From Viscum album (lineage: Eukaryota; Streptophyta; Magnoliopsida; Santalales; Viscaceae), in the NCBI GenBank assembly GCA_963277665.1, contig OY728165.1, forward strand, positions 1,152,858,050 to 1,152,922,049: DNA of 64,000 bases, given 5' to 3'. The translations under genes and the position numbers were made by a program. The number at the start of each line of letters is the position of its first letter. Position 1 is the stretch's first letter. The notes under the pieces were generated by a model. It saw nothing but the letters and a program-made list of their open reading frames with translations, did no database searches and was not told where the DNA came from. This document shows positions 12,343 to 25,304 of this stretch, piece by piece.

Positions 12343-14500
12343 TAAAACACTCTAAACTCCAGAAATTATTGTGATACTAATAATTGTTATGAGATTAATT
12401 TATCAACACATATATCACAATAATTAAATCCATATAATCCATTGGATAGTGAGTATGATTTATATATCAATCATAATCCACTATGAATTAAAGAATATGA
12501 CTCAACCACATATGATGAACTATAATAGGGTAATTTTAGAACTAAATAATTCCATAAAAAACCACAATTACTATTTCTAGGAAGCTTGAAGAATTAATAA
12601 TAATTAAAAAAAATTATAAAGATATTTCAAAATGGGAGGAATGGAATTACATAGATAAACATTAATGGATCCCAATGTGGTAACAATTTATTTTAGTTTA
12701 CCATCCAATAACTATAGTTTCAATACCATGACAAGGTTAATATATTTGATACCTTACTATAATATTTAATTAAATGCTGATAATATTTTAAAAGATAATT
12801 TAATATGATTAGATCAAAATTAAAAAATTAATTCAAAAATGGTCCTTATGAAAACATTGATACTAGATCTGAATTTTTGTTGACGTCATGGATTTGAATC
12901 ACTATTCTGAAAATAATGATTTCTCTGTTAGAAACACTACTATTCCAAATAATGTGATGTCCTATCAATGAGGAATATGAATTCTGGTTAACATCATATC
13001 CAAATAGACCCTGGGATGAAGAACAAACTATAATTAGGTTTCCCCAATTTAATGAACCTTGATTTTCAGAATAAAAATTTCTACTATATACAATACCATG
13101 GGTTACATGAAACAATGACAAAATATAACCATTTACTAAAAATAAATGCAGCATATTAAAATTCATGGAAGAATACAATCATTATAATATAAAAATATAT
13201 TAACAAATTAATATAATTACATTTTTTTTCTGTGATTGCTATTTTAAAAATGATGTCTGTTGAAAAAATATAGAAATGGTATTCTATTTTACGATAATAA
13301 ATTAAAAAAATTATAGTTAAATTATTAATATAGTATATAATATTTATAATTATAAACAAATATCTCAACATTTGAGTATAAATAGATTTATATTTATTAA
13401 AATTTTTGTCAGTTGAGGACTATAATGTTGTTTATTAATAATAATAGATATCTATTATATTTCATATTTTTCATTAAAAGAAAAAATTAAAAATTAAAAA
13501 TATAAATAATAAAAAGTCATATATTTAGTAAAAAAAATTCAATATTCTGTTACAATGATTTTTGATATTTTTAAAAAATAAAATATTTTTTTGTGAATAC
13601 TAAAAAAATTGACGTTTAAAATATTATATCAGCTAAGAGAATTTTATATTACCATAATGAATTATAATTATTTTAAAATATTCCATTAAAATACATATTT
13701 ATGTACACAAATAATTAAATTAAATTAAATTTTTAGATTTTATAAATACAAAGTATATCATTTTCAAATCTTAGGTGATTATTTACTCTAAAATTTTTTA
13801 TTCATATATAATAAAGAAATTATCACTTGTAGAAAAATAATATAAAAATTTTTATATATTAAAGATCCAAATGTTAATATTATTTAATATGGGGAATTTA
13901 TTTTTTATGAATATAAATAATATGAAATTGATTAAGGTTAGTTACTATAGTAATGGTTAAAATATTATTTTCAAAGTATTATTTTACTAACATTATTTAA
14001 TTTTGAACCAATATATATATCATTTATCAACATTGAATTTAATATAATTTCCAAACATATTCACTAATAACTCATTTCAATTTTGGAAAATTTTATATAA
14101 TATTAACACAATTTATTTGTAAAAACATTTTATCTATAAAATAGATTTTCTATATATTAAATATTTATATTAAAATTAATGTTTATATATTTATCCATTT
14201 AATTAGATTATATGTTTGTACATTTTCCATTTTGGACTCCAAAAATTGATATGAGGTGATATATTATATGTTTTTAAGAAATTTAAATTTTTTATAAACA
14301 TGTATCCAAAGTAATGAATTGAAATTTTAAAATGTAAAAAACCTGTTATGAAGGGATTGAAACAAGCGTAAAACATGTGTGAAAATGTGTGTTAGAGTCC
14401 CTCGTGATCTTATCCCACTTTAAGTACATTATTTATCACTTTTTCAAAAATTTAATCTTTAGTAGTTAATTTACTTTATTGATAAATAATTGGTTTTTCA
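12343..14500. other. AT-rich DNA between E0 and D
   Basis: Very AT-rich with homopolymer runs. The only stretch that stands out is 12846-13178, treated separately. No LTR terminus or pol motif was recognised, and the right limit, where the 3' LTR of D begins, is uncertain. Confidence 0.35.
12846..13178 (-). CDS. Unrecognised 110-codon open frame
   Basis: A minus-strand frame starting MYSSMNFNMLHLFLVNGYIL with less extreme base composition than its surroundings. The protein is rich in Ser, Asn and Ile. It has a stretch, GSLNWGNLIIVCSSSQGLF, that loosely recalls blade-type repeats of F-box-associated or kelch-like proteins. I cannot identify it. It could be an exon fragment captured in repeats, a piece of a decayed transposon or chance. 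No promoter, splice signals or neighbours support a working gene. Confidence 0.15.
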   Translation of the reverse strand: MYSSMNFNMLHLFLVNGYILSLFHVTHGIVYSRNFYSENQGSLNWGNLIIVCSSSQGLFGYDVNQNSYSSLIGHHIIWNSSVSNREIIIFRIVIQIHDVNKNSDLVSMFS

Positions 14501-17500
14501 CAAAAGTTACATTTTCATCACCTATAAAAGTGGATCACATCCACTATCTATAATTTATAATCCCCTTTAAATTTAACTGAACCAATTTCAATGTTTTCAA
14601 TATTATAAGTCCCTTTTATTGAATTAACCCCTTGTAAAACATATTTGATCTAAATCTATTCAATTATATGATGATTTGGAATATAAATTTTAAGACCTAA
14701 AGTGAGTATTACATAATCCTTATCATATTATTCAATATAATTCTCTTCAAAACCAAATATAGAAATTTTAATATAATGAATTTAGTATCATTAGTATATA
14801 TATTTATTTACAATAAAAAAATATCCTTTTTCTCTATTTTATCTACATATAGTAAGAAAATAATGTCTATCATTTTTACATTATGATTATTGCTTCTAAA
14901 AAATTGCATGTATTGTTTTCCATCACCCGCTATAACATGTGAATTTAAAATTTTATTTTAGATTAAAAAATTATTTCATTAAAAATATTAACATAATATA
15001 ATAAATAAATTGGATAAAATAAAGGTGATATTAAACATAAATTTCCAAATTAAACATAATCACATAAAATCAAAATATCAGTGTATCTTTCCCAGTCACG
15101 GTTCATTTTGTAAAAACCTATATTACTATAGAAAATTACATATATTTGAATAATAATCTAAATACACAACTATAATTCAATAATTTTTTACATTATTCTA
15201 AATCAACCTTTACTAAGAACATCATAGAAATATATTTACCTAGAAATTGAATGAAACTCAAATAAACAAAAAATCATAAATTATATAATAAATAAAAAAT
15301 TATGATAATTAGAGGTTCATTATAAATTAAATATTGATGGAGATGTTCACTAAGAAGGAATATCGTAAACATTATTTTATTATTCATGAATTTAGGTGCA
15401 TGAGCAGTGAGAATCCGGAAAAAGGTAAGTATTTTGAATATATATCGTATTTAATAGAGGTAAAACTCATAAAAACCTCTTATTACAATTTTTAGGTTGC
15501 ATATATTGGCCATAGATTTATTTTAATTATAATAATTTTTCCAAATATGTTATCTAAAATTTTATCTTTTTACTATGATTTATGTTCATTCTATTCGAAA
15601 GATAATGATGTTGTAATGGTTTTTTCAAAATAAATTTCTTTTCATTGATTTGAACACATTTTTATTGAGCTCTATTGTTCTAAAAATTATTTTGTCAACC
15701 TAATGAATATTTTTTATTATATATCGTCATAATTTTATTATTACATAAAATTATTCAATATATCATCTTTATCAAATAATTCTCACACAAATTATTATGT
15801 TACATGAAATGGTTTCTTGGTTTAAATTTCAATTTCATTAAACATTATTTATATATTCCCCCAATTTACATTTATATATTATAAATATTTCTAATTTTAT
15901 ATTTTATATCATGATTTATATTTTTTGATTGATATTTGAAGATAAATATCATGCCCATTCTTCTACAGGGGTTTTGATTACAATTTATCAAAATATAGAG
16001 GGATTCAATTCTCATCCTCATTTCAAAATTATTATCACTCAAATGTAATTAAAGATATGGTAAATCCTTATAGACATTATTTATAATATCAGTTTAGTGT
16101 CATATTCTATTTTTATCCGAACTAATTTTTGCCTATTATTTTTCACAAAATAGTCATTTGATATTTTCACTCATGAATCTCATTATAAATTATCTTATAC
16201 TTTTTTGGTGTATAAAACTCTTGGAAATAAATTATAGAAATTTAATTTCTAACTAACTGATGGTTTTTTATTTTGTCACAATTTATTTCTCCTATGATGA
16301 AATTATAATTCATTTCATTGAATTAAGGGTGTTCACAGGGATTCTGCAAATCAAATTATTTTTTAAATTAATCTATTAACCATATATATATTTTTAATAT
16401 AGTTTCATTACCATTTTATTTGTCACCCTAATTTAATATAATTTAACTAAAATGTTATTTAATATATTTGGATACTATTTTTTGTTATGTAATGTTATGA
16501 TTGTTAAGGGTATTATGTTTTTTTACATATTCTATTCTATTTGATATGTATATGAAGCCGATTTGATTTCCAATATGAGGAATGAATTCATTGTAAGTGG
16601 AACTGTTTTGTATAGAAAATAACAGGTGGGTTCCTTTATGATATAAAATGAAGTGTATATTGATTTATATCTCATGGGATAATGATAAATGGAAATACCT
16701 GGATATGTTGTTAAAAACGGTATACATAGTTAGATTTTTTCACAACATAATTGGCAGACATAATATTGTTTATTTCACAATGTGTTCTTATACTTATTTT
16801 TTGTTGTAGTTTTGGTGTTTTCTTGACTATGTTATGGTCTCATGGATCATGTTTGATGAATCCTGTTTAAAAAAAATTCAATTCATTTCGTATGAATTTA
16901 TATTCCTTAATATATATGTTATGAACTAATATTTTGTTTATAACCTTATTAGGTATCATAATTATAAAAATATTCTCATCTAATTTTGGATAAACAATTG
17001 ACTTTATTTTTATTTCTTTTATTGAATTTTTTATCTAAAACATTTCTTACACTTCCAATTACCTATGTTATTAATTAATGCAATACATACGACATATATA
17101 AAAGATAATATTACGTGGATAATGTTTTAGTGATTTTTTATTCTCGTAATTGATTCGGAAGTGGCTTATATGTTAAAAGACTTATATTAGTTGAAAAACA
17201 GATGAAATTATTTACATTATGTTTTTTCTTTATTCTACAAAACAATAAACCTAATAAACTATGGGATTGTATTATAATGAACTATTTATATTATTCATGT
17301 AATTGAGATGGTCACTTATCTGAGGAATCTTATAAAAAATTATATTATGGATTTCACCACATAAGAGATTAATACATTACTTCAAGATAATTTAAGGATT
17401 GATACGTTTTAATGATAATAATATTAACGTTTTAGAAAAACAAATTTAGTTATTTTGAGGAAATAATGATTATTTTAGAAATTTTAATAAGTGGTCATCA

Positions 17501-18563
17501 GTTAAACCCATTTGGATAACTCTAAAGGATAAATATAATTGTAGACATCCTTAAATTTCAATGATGTTTTGGGTATATGAAATTCCCTATATTGATATCC
17601 TTAAATTGATATTAGAATGTGGGAATGGATGTGACATTAGAGTACCTAGGATTAATCACCCTAAAATGTATTTTTTAGTATAAAATCAATCATTTAACTA
17701 TTTTACATTGATATGGATGACTATTTATAATTTGGGAATTCTCTCATAAGATAGTTTATATGAATAATAACACTTTATTTATATACAATTATAACATATT
17801 TGGGAATGATATTAATGAATTATTTAACAAAACCTAATAAAAAATGATAATGGATATCCAATGACTAAACAATGAAATTCCTTGGCAAAAATAAAATTTG
17901 GATAAGTTAGAAATAAATGTTTTATAGGAAAGTACATCACCATATTTATGTTTTCTTTTTTATATTATTGATATTATCATATCTTTTTTTGTATTTAGTT
18001 TTAATTAGATCATGAAAATGAATATAAGAAAACTGTATATAGAAAAAGATATTTATTGTAATTGAATAAATTATAATACATAAAAGATTAATAATTTTAT
18101 TATATTGTTTCTATTATGGAAAATATTAGTTTCTATGTCTTACCAAATGTAGTGATGTTTATATATTAATATAAAAAATTCATGACATTCTTTGAAATTT
18201 ACATTACTCAAGGATATTGATTTATAATATTATAGTATAATATAAATTTATGAGGATTATTTTAAAATTCAATGGATTTTTATTTACAGTTTTCCAATTA
18301 CTGGTTTGGAAACATATTTTAAATTGTATCATTAACCATGGAAGAAATGTTTTATATTTTTTTTGTATATCCAATAAATTCACATAATTTAGGTATTATG
18401 AAATCATAGGTTTAATATATTATTGATGTTTAGCTAATGAAGATATTATTTATTTTTATAAAATTTATCTAAATAGTGTTAATAAACATGGATTTGAATA
18501 TTGTTTTAACAAAATAGTAATCCATGATATATTTGGTGATGACGACCTTATTTCTGGGATTGT
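14500..18563 (-). repeat. D 3' LTR (decayed, left end uncertain)
   Basis: The right end CCTTATTTCTGGGATTGTGA (18547 onward) aligns with CTTTATTTACCTGGGATGTTACA at the E1 LTR terminus. The block near 16960-16990 (AAAATATTCTCATCTAATTTTGGA) aligns with 21640-21665 in the E1 LTR (CTAAATATTCTCATCCAATATG). Their distances to the terminus are similar (about 1590 and 1500 bp). The left end could lie anywhere between about 14.4 and 14.7 kb. Confidence 0.4.
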
Positions 18564-19333
18564 GATTTATGTTGACTAGGTTGTGCTTTTAAGGACTACT
18601 TTTTAATATATTTTAGAGTAACATCTATTTCTATTTTAACGAAGAATATAACATTTTTCACTGATTTAATATATATGTAATTCAATGGTTCTGGAAAATG
18701 TATGTTAATGATAATATCTCATTAGGGAATACACATTTTAGGGTACATGACTTTATAAATAAATAATGTTTTTTATACAATTATACGTAATATGTTATAT
18801 CATAAGAGTACAATGTATATTCCACATTATATGATATATCGTGAAAATAAAATATTTTAGGAATACCATCCCATTAATTCATTGAGTTATAATTAAAATT
18901 TCAATAATGTATTTAATTTATGGGTGGTAGAATATAATCACATAGGACATTAAACCACATTAATTTCTACTATTTTTTTGTTGATTGTGTCTCAAGAGAC
19001 ACAAAAATAATCAAAAACAAGATGAAGAATGTAATAATTAGATGATTAAAATAAAATAACTGATTAAAATAATTACATATTAAAAAAAATTCTTTTATTT
19101 TCATATTATAAAGCGATTCCTTTCGATAGACCATTAGAAATCCATTGCATTAAACCTTAAAAAATTTAATTGATCAAAATTTTTAAAAACTTTATAAATT
19201 GTTATTAATTATTTTTCAAAATTAGTATTTTGAAATTAAAATTTTCATTAATTGTATGGAATAATAAAAAAGTGTCCTAATGGTTAAAAAATCCATTTTT
19301 AAATAAATTCATTATTAATTCAAATAATTTATT
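18564..19333 (-). other. D interior, 3' part (chromodomain side)
   Basis: By position this should hold the chromodomain and untranslated end of D, before the E1 insertion. Base-level similarity to 23202-23435 of E1 is only suggestive, and no readable frame survives. The bases before E1 (ttatt) nearly match those after it (gtatt). Confidence 0.35.
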
Positions 19334-20208
19334 TATAAGGCCCCAACCTTAAACCTTACTTAAATGAATAATTCATATTGAGGATCTTATTAGGTTTAGA
19401 GTTTTAGAGAATTAGGACATAACTATTACATCTCAAATAATTACAAAGTTGGAACTTCTACTATGTTTCCATAGAATATAAACTCTTATAAAGAAACATG
19501 TTTACTTCCATGTTTTATATAGAAGGACTTTCCCTTGATCCCATCCATGACCCTATTCCACATTAAGTCCTATGAGAAACATTTAAACAAAATTGGGGTG
19601 AGCATAAATTGTTCATTAAGGGATACTCAAAGAATGAAAACTGTTAGTTTATCAAAATAACAAGTAAACCATGTATAATTTATCAAAGTAATAATTTTCA
19701 CCATTAAAAGTAGTAAAAACTATTCACTGAATAAAAGATCATTACATACCCTTTTTTAACCAAAATATTACCATAAAACCCATATAAAGATCACATAACA
19801 TATAAAGGTAACTTCTAACATAAACATACTTAAATAGAATAACCATACCGTCGACTTCCACACATATCACGTAATAGAATAGCCATACAGCCGACTTCCA
19901 TACCCAATGCATTAGAGGATATAACATAACCACCTATCCTGGAATTCACGGCACCACCCATCATATGGTTTATCACATAACCACCCATCAAATGTCCAAG
20001 TACCATTACAAAATCATAAGACATAAAACAAATATAAAGGAAAGAAAAAAGTTCCACACTTTGATGACAATATGTCACATAAATATATTGACATAACAAA
20101 TCCATTATAAAAACCATTTAAATACTAAAATATATAAAATATTATATGGTATTTATTTCATTTTAAAACATTATGTCTTGTTGAGGATGCCAAAGACCAA
20201 ATAATACT

Positions 20209-20239
20209 CGCGGTGGCGAAAAAGGTCGTTGTCACCGCG
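20209..20239. other. Hairpin in E1 3' LTR
   Basis: Seven-base perfect arms CGCGGTG and CACCGCG around a 17-base loop. In the other E1 LTR (28681-28711) the left arm reads CACGGTG, breaking one pair. The hairpin is unusually GC-rich for this region. Its role is unknown, and a place in the transcript end or polyadenylation region is possible. Confidence 0.5.
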
Positions 20240-20389
20240 TACGTTAAAAGAAACATTCTTATTTGTCGTTTAGAAAAATTCTACATAGAAAAAGATTACT
20301 TTTTATATAAAAGTAAAATTCAAAGGGGTTTATACACTGTATAAAAGATTGTTGTGTATAAAACGAAATTTTCCTCAATGAAAGGAGAT

Positions 20390-20460
20390 TGAGACGAAGT
20401 CCCTTACCTCAGGTCCGACTTGACTCGATCATTCTTTAACATCCTGAATAATAAACTTGA
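20390..20460 (-). promoter_or_regulatory. Conserved LTR block with splice-donor-like AGGTAAGG
   Basis: On the minus strand this block reads GTCAAGTCGGACCTGAGGTAAGGG and onward. It is among the best conserved parts of the family: the same block occurs at 28873-28880 (E1 5' LTR), 11059-11066 and 4084-4091 (E0), and about 36988-37010 (D, mutated). AGGTAAGG matches a plant 5' splice-site consensus. A leader intron is possible but unproven. Confidence 0.4.
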
Positions 20461-21520
20461 TTTAATTTCTACTTTCTTAAGAACCATTTTCAGGTTCAAT
20501 ATTAATTTTATATCACTTATTACCATATTATAAATATTATGTAATCATGTAAGTTAATAATGTATGTTTTCTCGATATTTGGTTCTTAAGTCGAAAGTGG
20601 ACTTCATACAATTACATGTTGTTTGTGTGGTCAAAGGTTCTTTATATCCATAATGATATTTATGATTTGGATATCATATATATCATATATATACAGAATA
20701 TACTTGTATTTATTATATTACATAATCATTTAGAGGTATGGAATGAAATGCACCGTTCATGGAGATGGTAATCCATAAGTCCACATGAACGCAACTTTCA
20801 TTTCTATGTCATATTAATGGAGTTAAAACTAAATGAGAGTTATTTATTTTTAATTCCAGAATTATATTCATCATTTAGATGTAACATAAATAATATATAA
20901 TTATTTAAATCTATCCTTTATACTTCCCACATATGGCATTAACGAATCAAATCACTTTGAGGGGGTGGTAGTCCGCACTTCCGAAAATGAAGATATCACG
21001 TATACCCATGGTGGAAGCCATAAAGGTATAACAAAAATAAAAAATACAGAATCGTAAGGAAAAAATAAAAATATATCATATATAAATAGAGTGACATCTT
21101 AATGGCCACAGTTAAAGGTGTTAAAAGAAGATTGCACAATCATCTTTTCGGGAGGCAGACATTCGCCAACCACTGAAACAGTATGTTCATTAGAAATTAG
21201 ACGGAGGTGTGTGTAGGTGTAGTTCGAATACTTCTTATAAAAACATCCTAGTATATAGAAATCTACTGGTGTTGTTACAAAATAAATTAATAAAAAGAGA
21301 TTATAGGGTTGGAGAAGCGAAATAAAACAAAAGAACACAAGAGAAAACACAACCTTTAAAACAGGTAACTCTTTTTGAATTGATCTCAATGGAATCCTTG
21401 GGATGACTTCATCCCAAAGTGAGGCTTCTTGGAGTAATGGAGGGATGTGGAAAGACAAAATGGGCAGATCTTGGCGGAACCAATGTCTTGAGAGGTGTTG
21501 GTAAGGTGGTAGAGGTTGGG

Positions 21521-21534
21521 GCCTTTTATAAGAG
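21521..21534 (-). promoter_or_regulatory. TATA-like box of E1 3' LTR
   Basis: Minus strand CTCTTATAAAAGGC. The same site in the 5' LTR at about 29991-30005 would drive the element transcript. Confidence 0.55.
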
Positions 21535-23154
21535 GAGAGGAGGGGCACTCTTGGAAAGTTATAAAAGTTTACTTTATTATAATTTGGTTTTCGGATTTTA
21601 AAGGCCCCAAATTGAACTAATTATAGGATAAGGTGATGAGTGTTCTAAATATTCTCATCCAATATGTCTTTGACATGTTTAAGTCTTATATTTTACATTA
21701 TCTTTTCATTTTATTTAAATCGTTCATTAATGAGGTAATCACTAAATCATCATTATATCATAAATAATTTAACATATTTATTGTCTGAAAATTATTAAAA
21801 AACTATAATGATGTAGGAAATATTTTTCTCTTTCTAATGAATATTTATAGTAAGAAATATGACTTGTATAACCCCATTTAAGAATTGTTTTAGTAAAACA
21901 ACTCATGTTTGTGACATTTAGATTTTAACATTAAATAAAATGTTTTTTAGGACATTTTCCTACCAAAGTGGCTCCATGGGGTCCCCAAGATGACCCATGG
22001 ATTATATTGGTCGTCCAAGACACATCAAATAAGGGTAGGACATGTGTCATGTTTATTTCATATTATTAAAACATTATTTTTACCATAAACTACACTAATT
22101 AACTCTAATCTCGATTAATAAACTTAAAGGTTACTATTCACAAAAAAAATTATTTTAATCCCATTGAACCACATTTTACTTCTTAATGACAACCATGTAT
22201 GTTGGATTTTTGAAATTCAAAACACAGAGGTGGTAAAATTTCAGTTAAATGAAAAATCAGTTTTTTAAGTACCCCTAAGTGCTTTCAACATTCATCAAAA
22301 ATTGATGTTTTTCAGGAAAATTCCATAACTTCACCCTAAGCTATATTTTATATTTTGAATTCAAAAATGAATAATATTTTAAAAAATTCAAAACATATAA
22401 GTTTCATTAATTATTTTAATAATTAATTCCCTCTGTCAGAGAAAATAGCATGTTTTTTTGAAACAATAAGTATCAAACGATTGACACTAGTTTAAGTCCA
22501 ATTTCAAAGTAAAATTAATTCCAACGACCACTATTGGATTAAATGGTAAAAATATATTCTAATTTTACTTTAAAATCAATTCAAATGATAATATTTTCAT
22601 ATAAATAAATTATATTAAAAAGAGGTTTTGAATTAAAATACAACATTTTTCACTATTCATTAAAAATGAAATTTATCGGAAAAATACCAAAAATTTACAC
22701 AAAGTAAATTTTGATGTCCTGATTCTAAAGAAAAATTTTATTCGGTCCAATAGAATTTATAAGAGTGACCAAAAATATATTTAACTATGTTTCACCATCA
22801 AAAGGTGATAAGTGGACCTTTAGTGAATATTAGAGTATCTATTCCTAAAAATGAATTCTTTCCTTATTTTAAGCCTTTATCCATTATTGGATAAATGTAA
22901 AAACATTTAACATACATAATTATATTTTAGTTATTTCTATTCATTCCTTCCAATACAACGGCTATGTGTTAACTATCATTTAAAATAATATTATTTTATT
23001 ACTAGTGTGCAACGTAAGATTTAAAAGAAACTCTTTGTTGTGTATCAGGTACGCTGTCAAACATAGAAACCTCTTTAAAGTAAATTTAATTTTTAATTAA
23101 TAAATATTAATTAATATGAAAATGTATTATTCTTTATTTACCTGGGATGTTACA

Positions 23155-23173
23155 TCCTTCTCCCCTTTTGGGA
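23155..23173 (-). other. E1 polypurine tract
   Basis: On the minus strand TCCCAAAAGGGGAGAAGGA lies directly before the LTR start TGTAACATCC. This is the standard plus-strand primer position. Confidence 0.85.
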
Positions 23174-23201
23174 ATTTCATCCTCACAATTTTACTCACTT
23201 A

Positions 23202-23435
23202 TCAAAATAAGTGGGGGTATTTATCTCTCATAGAATTTTCAGATTCCCACGTTACCTCTTCAACCATATAGTTTTTCCACAAAACCTTTACCTGGTGAAT
23301 TACCTTATTTTGCAACAATTGCTCTCTTCGGTAAAGAATCTGTACTGGTTTTTCTACATAAGAGAGATTCTCTTCAAACTGAACTACCTCTAGGCTAAAA
23401 ACATGAGATGGATCTGGCATATACTTTCTCGACAT
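23202..23435 (-). pseudogene. E1 chromodomain (C-terminus of polyprotein)
   Basis: A 77-codon frame starting MSRKYMPDPSHVFSLEVVQF and ending EEVTWESENSMRDKYPHLF. The upstream part matches the segment that joins integrase to chromodomain in plant chromoviruses. The end has the VLWKN-EE-TWE-MR-KYP-LF signature of the chromodomain, which binds histone marks and guides insertion. It is in a different frame from the integrase ORF at 23566-23925, so a frameshift lies between them. Its own stop codon at 23202-23204 is probably the natural end of the polyprotein, 48 bp before the LTR. Confidence 0.8.
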
Positions 23436-23565
23436 TGAAAATGAAAAAATTGTGTACCTGAGATAAACTCAGAGGTAATGCCACTCTGTATGCGACTCAT
23501 CCAGCTCTCTCCATAATTTCATATGGTCCCGTGAACCTTGGACTCATATTCCCTTTCTTAACAAA

Positions 23566-24500
23566 TCACATCACACTTTTCCGTGGAGAAACCTTGAGAA
23601 AAACCTGATCACCTACCTCAAAAGATTGATCCTTCCTCCAGTGATCCGCATAACTCTTCTGACTGCTCTGTGCTATTCTCATGTATTTCTGAATCAACTG
23701 AACTTTTTCTACCATCTCTTCCACCAATTCTGGTCCCATCATCTTCCTTTCACCCACTTCATCCCAAAAAGATGATGTTTGACACCTCTTCCCATATAAT
23801 ACCTCAAACGGTTCCATCTGTATACTGGAATGAAAACTATTATAATATGAAAATTCAACCCAAGAATGATGTTGGTCCCAAATTCCTTGATAATCCATCG
23901 AACAAGCACATAGCATGTCCTCCAAATTCTAAATTCCTCATTCTGACTGCCCATCTGATTGTAGATGAAAAGTTGTACTAAAATTTAATTCAGTACCCAA
24001 CGACTTCGGAAGGCCTTTCCAAAAATTAGAAGTAAACCTGGGATAACGATCGGGCACAATGGAGAGTGGAACTCTATGTAACCTGACTATATCTTTAAGA
24101 TACAAACGATCAATTTGATCTAGAGACAAAGTATCTCAAATAGGAAGGAAATGAGCAGATTTAGTCAATCGATCAGCAATAACCCAGATTGCATTATTAC
24201 CTCTAGATGTCTTCGGTAATCCCACAAAAAAGTCCATGGATATATTTTCCCATTTCCACTCTGGCACTGGTAGAGGCTGAACCATCCCTTTCGGTAACTA
24301 CCTCTTTTCTTTAACCTGCTGACATGTCAAACACTTCACAGTAAAATCAGCAATATCTATTTTCATTCCATCCCACCAGAAATACTCCCACAGATCTCTA
24401 TACATCTTAGTACTGCATAGATGAACTAAAAACGGGAAACAATGAGCCTCACATAACAACTCATTCTTCAACTGTGAATCAACTGGCACACATAATCTTT
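23566..24500 (-). pseudogene. E1 integrase
   Basis: Integrase cuts and joins the cDNA ends to target DNA. The HHCC zinc-binding part is visible around 24320-24445, with two His seven residues apart, then KCLTCQQVK with the Cys pair. The catalytic acids are present: Asp at 24232-24234 (in SMDF), Asp at 24049-24051 (in VPDRYPRFTS) and Glu at 23941-23943 (in SDGQSE). That gives 35 residues between the second Asp and Glu, the standard DD35E spacing. The C-terminal part reads SSQKSYADHWRKDQSFEVGD and then FLKVSPRKSV. Stops after KEKR (24298), before the SLDQ segment and after the catalytic Glu break it. Confidence 0.85.
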
Positions 24501-24739
24501 TCCAAAACCTCAAAACAAAATCATTATCAATGTTGAATTCAGGAAACTTACCCTTCTGAACCAACTCTAACTTTTTCTTCAACTCACTATCTTGCTTCTG
24601 TGCTTGATTAATTCTGTCTGATAGAGATGATCTCACTGATACCTGAAACAAAACAGAAGAACTTCCTGCACCAACAACTTCTATGCCAAAGTTCATCAAA
24701 TCAAAAACCAAAGGATCTTGTTCCAAATGTAGCATGGTT

Positions 24740-25240
24740 AATGAAGCATTACTTTTTTGACTCAAAGCATCACCCACTTTATTTTCTTTTCTTGTATAGT
24801 AATGAATTTTACAATCATAATCGTTGATTAATTCTAGAAATCTATTCTGTCTCATGTTCAATTCTTTCTGAGTGAATATATATTATAATCTTTTTTGATC
24901 AATATATATTTCTTACTTTATTCCATTCAAATGATGCCTCCAAATTTTTAAAGTAAAAACAACAGCACCAAATTACAAATCATGTGTAGGGTAATTTACC
25001 TCATCAGTTTTCAACTGGCATGATGCATTAGTAATTACCTGATCATTCTGCCCAAGGACACAACCAAGTCCTTTCAATGAAGTGTCACTGTAGATAACAA
25101 ACTCACCATTCCTGGAAGGAAGTTCCAATACTGGAGCATTCAACGATCTTCTTTTCAACTCTTTAAAAAAATCATCACATTCTTTTGTCTAGATAAACTT
25201 AACACCCTTCCGAGTTAGCTTATTCAATGGACTAGATAAC
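24740..25240 (-). pseudogene. E1 RNase H
   Basis: RNase H removes the RNA strand during cDNA synthesis. The frame 24973-25158 has FVIYSDTSLKGLGCVLGQ, with the first catalytic Asp, and ends at YPTHDL. There a stop replaces the residue where the catalytic Glu region (HDLEL-type) should continue. Downstream, in the frame ending at 24298, the motif LNMRQNRFLELINDYDCKIH and then KVGDALSQK (with the ADALSRK-type Asp) are preserved. A stop-containing gap separates these two pieces. Confidence 0.78.
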
Positions 25241-25304
25241 CATGAAAATTTTTCAACAATCCTTCGGTAGTAACCTACAAAACCATAAAAAATACCGATC
25301 TCGG

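Larger units (their letters stand above)
19334..23154 (-). repeat. E1 3' LTR (left copy)
   Basis: On the minus strand it starts TGTAACATCCCAGG at 23154 and ends GGCCTTATA at 19334. It is 3821 bp against 3820 bp for the other copy. It contains the TATA-like block at 21521-21534, a hairpin at 20209-20239 and a conserved block at 20390-20460. Open frames inside (19742-20117, 21099-21548) recur partly in the other LTR and look like by-products of repeat sequence rather than genes. Confidence 0.88.
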
